Below, piece by piece: positions 54,470-62,337 of a stretch of 64,000 nucleotides of DNA; the first letter of the stretch is position 1; the number at the start of each line of letters is the position of its first letter. The stretch comes from Pandoraea oxalativorans. Lineage in GTDB: Bacteria > Pseudomonadota > Gammaproteobacteria > Burkholderiales > Burkholderiaceae. The stretch is taken from assembly GCF_000972785.3 (NCBI RefSeq), contig NZ_CP011518.2:496001-560000 (forward strand), given 5' to 3'. The notes beneath the pieces were generated by a model. That model was not told where the DNA came from. It was given only the letters and a program-made list of their open reading frames with translations, and searched no databases. Made by a program: the position numbers and the translations under genes.

Positions 54470-54601
54470 AGCGTTCACCCAATTGTGAATTGCATCAGAA
54501 AAATGCTAGGTCAGCCGCTTTTCGCTTGGTGTTGGCCCAGGTTTTTAATATGTACTCCTATTTATATTAGCTATCGTTGGAGCGTGCTTTAGCTGCTCCT
54601 G
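54470..54601 (-). promoter_or_regulatory. Leader of the virB operon
   Basis: 132 bp between the RHH gene and virB2, AT-rich in the middle. On the minus strand TATAAAT near 54560 could be a -10. An inverted repeat GGAGC-N11-GCTCC (54580-54600) lies directly after the RHH gene stop and could attenuate or terminate. No nic site was recognised. Confidence 0.35.
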
Positions 54602-54790
54602 CTATCTGTTGTTTCTATCGTCGGGACGTGGCTGAACCGGTGATGGCGGTTCCGCAGCGGCCTGCATACGAGCCCTCAGTTCAACAACGAGTTGCGCATT
54701 TCTCGAACGCTGTTCGTCCTTGGCCCGCGTAACCAACCAGTCATGGAGCGCCCTCGGAATGCGATACTGCGAACGAAAGACCTCCTCCAT
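54602..54790 (-). CDS. Arc-like ribbon-helix-helix regulator, minus strand
   Basis: 62 aa. MEEVFRSQYRIPRALHDWLV is the Arc/MetJ-type strand and helix A, and RSRNAQLVVELRARMQAA is helix B with the conserved RNAQ segment. It forms a dimer that would bind the palindromic operator 54806-54837 in front of its own start. It lies at the head of the virB operon and probably represses it. TrwA/TraY-type RHH proteins at this position also assist relaxases at oriT. Confidence 0.8.
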   Translation of the reverse strand: MEEVFRSQYRIPRALHDWLVTRAKDEQRSRNAQLVVELRARMQAAAEPPSPVQPRPDDRNNR

Positions 54791-54805
54791 TCCGCCCCCT
54801 TAGTT

Positions 54806-54837
54806 TAGTCACTATAAAGTGACTAACAGTCACTATA
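54806..54837. promoter_or_regulatory. Palindromic operator between divergent RHH genes
   Basis: TAGTCACT-ATAA-AGTGACTA (54806-54825) is a perfect palindrome. A third half-site AGTCACTATA follows at 54828-54837. It lies in the 78-bp gap between the two divergent RHH start codons, so both proteins probably compete for or share it. The spacing of half-sites fits ordered RHH dimers. Confidence 0.75.
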
Positions 54838-54868
54838 CGTCGTTGTCTCGGCAGTGTCAAATAGACGC

Positions 54869-55144
54869 ATGGAAGATACCCACCGCTCTCAATACCGCCT
54901 GCCTTGGGCCCTCTATGAGGCACTGAAAGCCGCGGCCGAAAAGAACCGCCGCCCTTTGAATGCCGAGTTGGTCGCCCGCCTGGAAACGACGTTTCCCCAA
55001 CTCAGTGTTGGCGCGTCTGCCGAGACCCATCAGCTTTACGACACCGTCTCGAAAATGACATTGGCCGAGGTCATGACGCCGGCCGAGCTAACAGCGCTTG
55101 CTGAGCGAATGGTGCAAATCGTCTCTGGCCGTGGCACCAGATAG
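54869..55144 (+). CDS. Arc-like ribbon-helix-helix regulator, plus strand
   Basis: 91 aa from ATG 54869 (MEDTHRSQYRLPWALYEALK). A GTG start 15 nt upstream is possible. RSQYRLPWALYEALKAAAEK and RRPLNAELVARLETTF form the Arc-type fold. The extra C-terminal 45 residues (VSKMTLAEVMTPAELTALAE) may mediate oligomerisation. It is divergent from, and similar in its first 20 residues to, the RHH protein at 54602-54790, which suggests duplication. It has no obvious downstream partner before the cargo genes at 55324. Confidence 0.78.
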   Translation: MEDTHRSQYRLPWALYEALKAAAEKNRRPLNAELVARLETTFPQLSVGASAETHQLYDTVSKMTLAEVMTPAELTALAERMVQIVSGRGTR

Positions 55145-55323
55145 TCACGCCGTGGCCATGAGGGAATTCTCTACCACGGACAGCGGGGAACACATGAGTA
55201 AAAATTACGTATAGCGGGGGCGATAAGACGGTCCGGGGAGCGATAGCAACAGGCGTTCTCCCGAGGTCAACCCCTTCTGGTCACATGATGCGGGGAAACG
55301 AACGCAACGGCAGACGGTGACTG

Positions 55324-56685
55324 ATGCACGCTTCAAAATTCGGTTCGACGCATTCTCTTCGCTATTCGGATTACAAGGCCATCGCTTTCGTGGCGTTGGG
55401 CGGGACGCTCGAATTCTATGTCTTCGTGATCTTTGTCTTTTTCATAGAGACGGCCGGCACACTCTTCTTCCCTGCCACGATTTCCGATTGGCTGCGCCAG
55501 CTGCAGAGCTTTGGCATCTTCGCGGCAGGCTATCTGGCCAGGCCGCTCGGAGGGGTGGCTATCGCCCATTTCGGCGATTTGGTTGGCCGCAGGCGCACTT
55601 TCCTGTTTAGCCTCAGCCTGATGGCGCTGCCAACACTGGCGATCGGGCTACTGCCCACCTACGATCAGATCGGGCTGTTTACCCCCGCCATGCTCCTCGT
55701 ATTGCGCCTGATGCAAGGGGCCGCCGTCGGGGGCGAGATGCCTGGAGCGTGGGTATTTGTCGCGGAGCACGTGCCAAGCATGCGGCTCGGTCGTGCCTGT
55801 GGGATCGTCGGGGGAGGCGCGTGTGCCGGTCTGTTATTCGGATCGGTAGCAGCCTGGGCCATCCATCGATTCCTCACACCCGATGAAGTGCTTCGCTACG
55901 GCTGGCGGCTTCCGTTTTTGCTTGGGGGCATACTGGGTGTCGCGACAGTTTGCCAATGCCGCAGATTGCGTGAGACGCCGGTGTTTCAGGCACTCCAACG
56001 AAACACTACCCGCCCCCGTGACGCCCCGCTGACAACACTTGCGCGCCGCCATCAGTGCAATGTCCTGCTCTTGATGTCGCTCTCGGCGGTGGTCGCGACG
56101 ACTTTCGTGGCGGTGATGTTGATGACGCCGACGCTGCTGCAAAAGCAATATTCGCTCCCATCGGCTGACATTTTGGCGGCGCACTGCGCGGCGATCCGCG
56201 CACTCATCCTGGGGTGCGTGGCGGCAGATGCCTTGGTCGATTGCGTTGGCCAGAGAACCACGTTGACATGCGGATTTGTATTGGTCGCGGCCAGCAATTA
56301 CGGGTTGAATGTCATCGCGTCACACCACCCCGCCTGGCTCCTCGCGCTTTACCTTCTCACCGGCTTTGCCCTTGGCACGGTCGGCGCCATGGGCGCGGTA
56401 CTCATCCGTGCGTTTCCGCCCTCGGTGCGCTGCACGGGAGTCTCATTTTCGTACAACTTACCGTACGCATTGTTGGGCGGCATCACCCTCATTTGCGCAT
56501 CGTTTTTATCGGCGCTGACACCGCTGGGCCCCGCCCACTATGTGGCCGCTGCGTGCGCGTTCGGGGTTCTTGTCGCGCAGACCGCCGCCATCAACGATAA
56601 GTCAGCAGGCCCCCGCCCGGCCGTGGCTAGCCACAGCGGCAACCAGCCCGATCACGATTCCCCTCACCCTTCTCCGAGAACGTGA
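55324..56685 (+). CDS. MFS transporter, metabolite:H+ symporter (MHS/ProP-like)
   Basis: A 453-aa protein with twelve predicted helices. The family signatures are YLARPLGGVAIAHFGDLVGR (residues 76-95, the GxxxDxxGRR loop) and LVLRLMQGAAVGGEMPGAWV (about 130-149), typical of the metabolite:H+ symporter group that takes up organic acids or osmolytes. YGWRLPFLLGGILG is the conserved block before the central loop. The next gene starts 1 bp after its stop, so they are coupled. The start lacks a strong ribosome site, so an internal start is possible. Confidence 0.85.
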   Translation: MHASKFGSTHSLRYSDYKAIAFVALGGTLEFYVFVIFVFFIETAGTLFFPATISDWLRQLQSFGIFAAGYLARPLGGVAIAHFGDLVGRRRTFLFSLSLMALPTLAIGLLPTYDQIGLFTPAMLLVLRLMQGAAVGGEMPGAWVFVAEHVPSMRLGRACGIVGGGACAGLLFGSVAAWAIHRFLTPDEVLRYGWRLPFLLGGILGVATVCQCRRLRETPVFQALQRNTTRPRDAPLTTLARRHQCNVLLLMSLSAVVATTFVAVMLMTPTLLQKQYSLPSADILAAHCAAIRALILGCVAADALVDCVGQRTTLTCGFVLVAASNYGLNVIASHHPAWLLALYLLTGFALGTVGAMGAVLIRAFPPSVRCTGVSFSYNLPYALLGGITLICASFLSALTPLGPAHYVAAACAFGVLVAQTAAINDKSAGPRPAVASHSGNQPDHDSPHPSPRT

Positions 56686-56686
56686 C

Positions 56687-57277
56687 ATGACCCCCTCTTT
56701 CCTTCCCGATGTGTACCAGGTCACCCCCAACCCGAGCGAGCCACCGGAGTTCGAACCGTTTCTCTCCCATCTGCGCGCCACCTTGAATTCAGGGATCAAG
56801 CTGGTGCAACTTCGCGCCAAGCAGACGCCCCTGCACGAACGCATTATCGTTGCTCGAAAAGCCGTTCGTTTATGTCACGACCACGGGGCCATGATGATAT
56901 TGAATGGAACAGTCGATGACGCGCTACAGGTTGGCTGCGACGGCGTCCACCTGGTCACTAATGCCATGATGCAACTGTCAGCGCGCCCCACCACATCCAT
57001 ACTGGTTTCAGCGGCCTGCCATAGGGCCGAGCACGTGGCGCACGCGGACCGACTCGGCTTGGACTTCGTGACGCTTTCCCCGGTGTTGCACACCCTGACA
57101 CACCCCGAGTCGACCCCAATGGGTTGGGAGCGCTTCGCGCAAATCGTCGCCGGGGCACGTATCCCCGTCTTTGCGCTCGGCGGCATGACCCCGGATATGC
57201 TGGACACGGCAAAGCGTCGCGGAGCCCACGGAATTGCCGCGATTCGCGCCACTTGGCGTACGGACTCGGTCGTCTAA
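56687..57277 (+). CDS. ThiE/TenI-like TIM-barrel protein
   Basis: 196 aa from ATG 56687 (MTPSFLPDVYQVTPNPSEPP), one base after the transporter stop. Residues upstream in the open frame are read-through. IKLVQLRAKQTPLHERIIVA and VGCDGVHLVTNAMMQL match the thiamine-phosphate synthase/TenI fold, and FALGGMTPDML is the C-terminal phosphate-binding loop. The usual INDR of ThiE is LNGT here, so catalysis may differ or be lost. It is likely an enzyme or binding protein for a thiazole/pyrimidine-type compound, coupled to the transporter. Confidence 0.72.
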   Translation: MTPSFLPDVYQVTPNPSEPPEFEPFLSHLRATLNSGIKLVQLRAKQTPLHERIIVARKAVRLCHDHGAMMILNGTVDDALQVGCDGVHLVTNAMMQLSARPTTSILVSAACHRAEHVAHADRLGLDFVTLSPVLHTLTHPESTPMGWERFAQIVAGARIPVFALGGMTPDMLDTAKRRGAHGIAAIRATWRTDSVV

Positions 57278-57318
57278 GATTGGCAGACGCCAACGAGTTT
57301 ATTTGCGCGGAGGACACC

Positions 57319-58125
57319 ATGACGATGGCAAGCCTTTCATCCGATACCCTTGAAATATGCCGGCCGTTCTTTATAGAAACTGGCATCAATGCGTTCTCTT
57401 ACTCGAGGTTCTATGCGGACGGCACGCGCGCCGAGCTCTGGAGCGATTTTCAAGCGCTCGAGCACACCTTCTTCACCGCGCGCTACGTTGCGGGTACCTA
57501 TACGCCCCAGTATTACGGGACCTCCGAGCGGCATTCGCTCATGCGCGAGAAGGTAGAAGCATACCCAAGCGAGCTCCGTGACCGCTTTCGTCAGCAACTG
57601 ATTGATCAGCGGGAGTTTTTTAATCACGATCATTGTCTGGTCACGGTCAATCACAATGCAGACTTTGCCGAGTACTTTTGCTTTTACATGCCGCGCAGCA
57701 TGACGGGCGCTGCGAGTTTTTATCTCAATAACATCGATCGGCTAGATGCTTTTTCTCAGTATTACGTCAATGTTGGGAAAAAACTGATTTGTCAGGCCGA
57801 TGATTTTCTCATCGATAATCGCGCGACGCGCAACGCGCCAGACGCCCGAGCACCCACGACCACAGACGTCACGAGCCCTGGCCCGATGCGCAATGGGCGA
57901 GAGTCGATGCGCCAACAGTGTCGTTCAGGAGGTGAGTGGTCCCTGCTCACGACGCGCGAGCGAGAGATCGCAAGGTTGCTTCTCAGAGGTGTCGTGATGA
58001 GGGAAATTGCCATGTCTCTCGGTATCTCCCCTCGCACGGTCGAGCGTCACGTCGACAATATGAAGACGAAATTGAATTGTTATAGAAAATCAGAACTCAT
58101 CAGCAAACTGTACCTACCTTTTTAA
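57319..58125 (+). CDS. LuxR-type transcriptional regulator
   Basis: 268 aa from ATG 57319 with GCGGAGGACACC upstream. The C-terminal LuxR helix-turn-helix is LLTTREREIARLLLRGVVMR followed by EIAMSLGISPRTVERHVDNM (about residues 207-246). The N-terminal 175 residues (FYADGTRAELWSDFQALEHT, FFNHDHCLVTVNHNADFAEY) resemble the uncharacterised sensory part of Legionella/Coxiella LuxR proteins rather than an acyl-homoserine-lactone domain. A linker rich in Arg, Asn and Pro joins the two. It lies 41 bp after the ThiE-like gene and probably controls the trio. Confidence 0.85.
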   Translation: MTMASLSSDTLEICRPFFIETGINAFSYSRFYADGTRAELWSDFQALEHTFFTARYVAGTYTPQYYGTSERHSLMREKVEAYPSELRDRFRQQLIDQREFFNHDHCLVTVNHNADFAEYFCFYMPRSMTGAASFYLNNIDRLDAFSQYYVNVGKKLICQADDFLIDNRATRNAPDARAPTTTDVTSPGPMRNGRESMRQQCRSGGEWSLLTTREREIARLLLRGVVMREIAMSLGISPRTVERHVDNMKTKLNCYRKSELISKLYLPF

Positions 58126-58249
58126 GCGACAACGTTCTGCGCTGCCGCGTATGCATACTGCGAGTGACGTTCAGCTCCTTGCAAGAGTTGCTCAGGGCTG
58201 GGCTGGCCCTCGGAAGCGTCCCTATAGTGTGGTTCGTTTCAAGCCGGAA

Positions 58250-58380
58250 GCTTGGCGGCCTGCCTCTCGTTCCTGCTGCCAGCGCGCCGAACACGAGGAA
58301 GATGAACCGCCCGCCTTGCGTGGTGATGTCGATGGCCTCCGTAAGAGGTCGCGGTTCGCCAAGTCGATCGAGGTGCTGGC
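58250..58380 (-). pseudogene. Serine recombinase (resolvase/invertase) fragment
   Basis: The minus frame gives DRLGEPRPLTEAIDITTQGG and RFIFLVFGALAAGTR. The conserved LTEAIDTTTPGG...VFxxFGALAEFER block of Tn3-type resolvases is visible, with a deletion before it and loss of the downstream half. It is a relic of a site-specific recombinase. Confidence 0.68.
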
Positions 58381-58401
58381 GGTCCGGAAATCGCCGAGCA
58401 G

Positions 58402-58466
58402 GTCAACTTCCGCGTCCGGGGCCCGAATCCAGCGCGAAGGGAGGGCGGCGTTCATACCATCTGTCT
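58402..58466 (-). repeat. 64-bp sequence shared with 15159-15222 (inverted)
   Basis: The complement reads AGACAGATGGTATGAACGCC and matches 15159-15222 with a few changes. It may be a mobile-element end. Confidence 0.7.
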
Positions 58467-59914
58467 AGCCCGGGAGCATGAGCTCTGCACGCTCCAGCGG
58501 TTGCAGCGTTCGACCGGCCTGGCCACCGAGTGCGTAAGCGACCTTGGCCCTCTCGCGAGCGGCTTTCGCCTCGCCTTCCAGCCCCACTGCGTAGTACGCG
58601 TGGGAGGCCGCTTCTTCGGCCTGTCCGGCGCGCACAAACATCTTATCTTGCCGGTAAAGGTGCGCGGCCTCCTCGAAGGCTTTCGCGGCAAGCTCGTGCT
58701 CTCCCGCTAATGTAAGGCTTTGTGCGGCCCTCTCATTGGCCTTTGCAGCTTCGCGGAAATCACCCAGATTCAAGTAGGCAAGTGCGGCGTCCTTGTGCGC
58801 TTTTGCGGCCAGGGCGTGCTCACCCATGCCATGGTAGGCGGCGGCTTGCGCTTCGATGCCGACGGCGTGCGCCAGCGCCGGCTGGTTGGCCGATTCGTAG
58901 GCTTGCACGGCGTCGCGGAAGGCTTTTGCGGCCAACTCGAACAAACCCAGCTTCAAGTAGGCGTAGGCCGCAAGGCGCCAGACGACCGCCGCCTTAAATT
59001 TCCTCTTCGACTCCGAATAGGCACTGCCTGCCAGGCACCAGTTTTCCGCCGCCTCCCGATACCGACCCGCCACGTTATGAGGGATAGCGGCGTGATCGTA
59101 AGGGTCGGCGGCATCCTCAGGTCGCCCCTCCATCATGTACAGGTCTCCCGCCCGGCGCCAGTGATATACGCGTAGCGCGAGCTTCTCCTTCGGAGGGTCC
59201 TCAGCGTAAAGGTTATGGGCCACTGCCGCCTCGATGCGGGCCTGGCTCGCTTGATCAACCTTACATGCCAGCGTGGCGGCGAGTACGGCGTGTTCGAAGG
59301 CGTACGCCGCTAAATCAAACTGCTTCAGCCGCATGTGGGCGTGTGCCTGCTGCCGGTAGGCGTCTGAGGCCGCTATGGGGAAATTTAACTGCGCAAGGAT
59401 TTGCGCGGCCATCTTGTAAGCGCGTGCAGCGTCTGCAAACAAACCTGCCTGAACGTAGCAATCTCCGGCCACCATAGAGGGCGTTACCTTGCGCGAACCA
59501 CACAGGAGCCGCGAGATAATGCAGGTCGGCAGCCGCGAGGTGTTGCGCAAACGCCGACTCACGATGGTCGACGCCCACGGCTTGCAACAGTTCATCTTTC
59601 CCGGTAGGTGACAGACGGTTGCTCACCGTTGCCAGTGCGTCTGAGCGACTTTGCGCAATCGCCGGCCCACTCACGTGCCATTTATCGGCCAACGCATACA
59701 GCTTCAGGTTGACCAGGGCGGCCTTGGCCAAGTCAATATCGACCCGGTCAAAGAACTGCCCACAGAAGTCGTGCAACTCGTCGGAGAAGAAAAGGGCGCG
59801 ACGGAGTTTGCCGAGTTCCCACGGATCACTCAAGTCAATTTCATCCGCACTTACGTCGATGGCCGGCGCACGCGGCCCCGGGCCGCGAACATTCGTGGAA
59901 TGGGTGATCCCCAT
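58465..59914 (-). pseudogene. TPR-repeat protein, frameshifted
   Basis: The N-terminal part starts at ATG 59914 (MGITHSTNVRGPGPRAPAID) and reads through DPWELGKLRRALFFSDELHD to about AQHLAAADLHYLAAPVWF. The frame then changes near 59480 and continues in the 58465-59595 ORF as VAGDCYVQAGLFADAARAYK with many TPR-like helix pairs of about 40 residues (for example YRQQAHAHMRLKQFDLAAYA, EAAAYHGMGEHALAAKAHKD). Joined, the protein would be about 480 aa. TPR arrays mediate protein contacts, and eukaryote-like TPR proteins are often effectors. Whether the frameshift is real or sequencing-derived is unknown. The downstream frame could still be translated alone. Confidence 0.65.
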
Positions 59915-60189
59915 AGGAAGGTGCCTCTACTAATATTGGTGAGGTCTATCTATAGCACCGGCAGCCCCCCGCCGCATTCGCATTCCAGCCAAAATGCGCT
60001 CAATTGGGAATTGAAGACCGTATCCATGCAGAATGTCGCTTCCGTCGCAATAGGGGGAGTCAGGAAGACTCAGCGGTTTCACGCGCCGGGAACCCGGTCG
60101 ATGAAGTGCGCTGCCAACCCACCGAAAAAGCCCCTGTCCGTAGGTATGGCCAGGGTCCTGAAGCATGTGCACGACCGGTTGGAGGTTAT
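59915..60189. other. No gene supported
   Basis: Short open frames only, leading into the IS6 scrap. Confidence 0.5.
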
Positions 60190-60330
60190 GGGGCCGAGCG
60201 TGCGCTGGCACGTAGCCTATCCGCTGCGCTCGAGCGAACTGGAGGACATGGTAGTCGAGCGAGGCGTGGTGGTGAACCCCTCGGCGATCCCTCGCCGGGT
60301 GAACAAGGTGTTGCCGGTTTTCGGACGCTG
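60190..60330 (+). pseudogene. IS6-family transposase scrap
   Basis: WHVAYPLRSSELEDMVVERG and VVVNPSAIPRRVNKVLPVF match the helix-turn-helix start of IS6/IS26-type transposases (YPLS-LEEM-ERG). Catalytic parts are missing. Confidence 0.6.
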
Positions 60331-60496
60331 TCGCAATAAGGCCACCGCTGACAATGGAGGCCTCCCATTTCAGATTCGGCTCGAAATGTCGCGCCTGCGC
60401 AACCCTTGACGAATCAGACTGCGGCGCACGCATTCGGCAGTGGCCTCCAAATGTGCTGTCACGGCGATTCGACGGCTAGGGGGCAAATCAAGCGTG

Positions 60497-60770
60497 GACG
60501 ACGGAGATCACGTATCTGCCCACCGCCCGGGGCTGGTTTGGCCGCTGGTATGGATCTCGGCAGCCGGCGCATCGTCGGTTGGTCGATGTCTGAGCACATC
60601 GATACCGAGCTTGTCTGCCACGCATTGCGCTCGGCGTATTGGCAGCTAGGCAGCGCCGTCCCAACGCCGGGTTGATTCTACATTCCGACCGCGGCAGTCC
60701 CAATACGCAAGCTGGCGCTACCGGGAATTGGCAGGTCAATATCGAATGACGATGTCCCTGGGTCGGCGCG
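60497..60770 (+). pseudogene. IS3-family OrfB scrap
   Basis: TEITYLPTARGW, then MDLGSRRIVGWSMSEHIDTE, then RPNAGLILHSDRGS in successive frames, and YRELAGQYRMTMSLGRRANE. These are the catalytic core around the second Asp (HSDRGS) of IS3 OrfB. At least two frameshifts occur. The fragment ends where the AAA ATPase relic begins. Confidence 0.75.
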
Positions 60771-61286
60771 CCAACGAGCAGGGTCCACGCTTTACCCGCC
60801 GCTTTCGCCGCCTCGCCGATCTGCACGAACAGCTCGGGGAGGTCATTTTCCAGCGCTCCGCTGTCCGCTACCCCCACTTCAGGGTCGACCGCTATCGAAA
60901 GATCTCCGTATTGGAGCTTGAAGGCGGAGGCAAAGGATCGCAGCGCCCGCAGCGCCTCGTGCGCTTTCGCCTTCCCGTTGGCGACGACCGACAACTTGCG
61001 CAATACCTGATGCATGCGGGGTCACAATTGTTCACCCAGCGATTTATTCTCCGGTGCCTCAATCATAGAAGTGACATGACCCCGGTCTGTCACAAGTTTC
61101 TCGACCGCATTGAGCCGCACGGTTTTGCCACACCCCGCAAGCTCAAAAACATTTGCGAACGGCCTGGCTTACCCAGCAGCACGCGTTCGATGGCGATGCG
61201 CGCGTCCTCGATGATGGTTGTCCGGCCGGCGAGTTCGGGGGCTGACTGCCGGCCCCCGGTGAGAAAGGGTTCCGAACAGGATCCAT
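60771..61286 (-). pseudogene. AAA+ ATPase, frameshifted and truncated
   Basis: From ATG 61286 the frame reads MDPVRNPFSPGAGSQPPELA and TTIIEDARIAIERVLLGKPG. A frame change near 61145 then gives GKTVRLNAVEKLVTDRGHV, part of the Walker A region, and MIEAPENKSLGEQL followed by a stop. Next comes MHQVLRKLSVVANGKAKAHE to DLPELFVQIGEAAKAAGKAW. This is the N-terminal half of a family of single-domain ATPases annotated as ATP-binding proteins. The C-terminal half is replaced by the IS3 scrap. Confidence 0.7.
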
Positions 61287-61424
61287 GATCGTCGTTTTCT
61301 ATAAAGATATAGCGACGTATATCGTCACGTTAATATACATGCCTATACTTTCCTAGTTTTACGTAGAGTTCGCTCAACACCTCTCGTCCGAATCGGCGCC
61401 GGCAGGACCCGCTCGCGCAACCGC

Positions 61425-61745
61425 CGTCGCCAGATCGACCTGGCACAGTTGGTCGCCATTGCCGACCGTGCAGAGGCGGCCCTCGCGCAACTACAAGACG
61501 ACCTTGTGGAACCGTTCCCGCGCAAAGCCGCGCCGATGGTCACCGGTTCCCGCCTTGCCGAGATTTGCAGGATCGATCGTACCCGGGTTCAGTACCTCTG
61601 CACGCGCGGCAACACCAACGGCGAATACCCTGCGGCCATGTGGTGGGAAACAACCGCAGCCGTGAGTTTTCGCTTGCGGACGCCCAGCAGTTCATTCGCC
61701 TCGTCGGTACATATATGCGACGCCCCGAAGGGTGCCGCTAAGGTA
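61425..61745 (+). pseudogene. parA: ParA N-terminal fragment
   Basis: The frame gives QIDLAQLVAIADRAEAALAQ and EPFPRKAAPMVTGSRLAEIC, CRIDRTRVQYLCTRGN. It continues in another frame as FSLADAQQFIRLVGTYMRRP and EGCR before a stop. This is the DNA-binding N-terminus of Burkholderia plasmid ParA proteins. The Walker A ATPase domain is absent. Together with the parB relic it shows loss of an older partition system. Confidence 0.78.
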
Positions 61746-61886
61746 TAAGAACTGAAGGAAGGGGAGGATGCCAAACTCCTGCATGCTTCCTCACGCGCGA
61801 CGTCCTGCTCGAGCGTGCGGCCCTGCCCTGCCTTCGCCGCCCGTCCATGGTCGCGATGCTCAGTGCTTTGCAGAAGAATTCAAAAA

Positions 61887-61906
61887 AACTGTACATATAA
61901 ACGGTG
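61887..61906. promoter_or_regulatory. Degenerate orphan LexA-like box
   Basis: AACTG-TACATATAAA-CGGTG differs from the box at 3986-4005 at four of the 20 positions (both outer bases, one central base and one base of the right half-site). It has no TATAAT before it and no recognisable copy of the SOS gene after it. Confidence 0.4.
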
Positions 61907-61947
61907 TTTACCCATCTTAGCTACTGCCGCACACCGGACGCACTGGC

Positions 61948-62337
61948 TCATGTCATGCCGGCGGCCTCGAGCTCCCCCGACGAAGCCATGGCCACGATGG
62001 CCCCTGACGCGGCGTAAGGCCGCGAGCCTAGCGGCATCCCTTCGGGCGAAACGAACTCGTGCACCCTCTTGGCAAACCGAATCACGCCGCCACTGCCCCA
62101 CTTGAACGATTTTCCACGTAGTGCCTCACGGGTCGTCACGGCCATGTTTGGGCGGCTGCACGGCGTTTCGGCGCGCTTGAAGGAAGGCACACCAGCGCCT
62201 TCACCGCTCGTTTCAGCGGCCAATTCGCCAGCGCAAGCTTTTGCGACGAGATCGGCGCAGGCTTCGTAAGGCCGTGAGCCGAGGAACCGGTTCTTTATCG
62301 AGTGGAACTCCACCATCAGGTCGGCAAAGCGGACCAC
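61948..62337 (-). CDS. Hypothetical protein with internal duplication
   Basis: 129 codons with a GTG start and no clear ribosome site. The two halves are alike: RFADLMVEFHSIKNRFLGSR / PYEACADLVAKACAGELAA near residues 3-41, and RFAKRVHEFVSPEGMPLGSR / PYAASGAIVAMASSGELEAA near 87-126. I do not recognise it. The repeated LGSRPY motif argues for a real protein, but the start is uncertain. Confidence 0.45.
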   Translation of the reverse strand: MVRFADLMVEFHSIKNRFLGSRPYEACADLVAKACAGELAAETSGEGAGVPSFKRAETPCSRPNMAVTTREALRGKSFKWGSGGVIRFAKRVHEFVSPEGMPLGSRPYAASGAIVAMASSGELEAAGMT

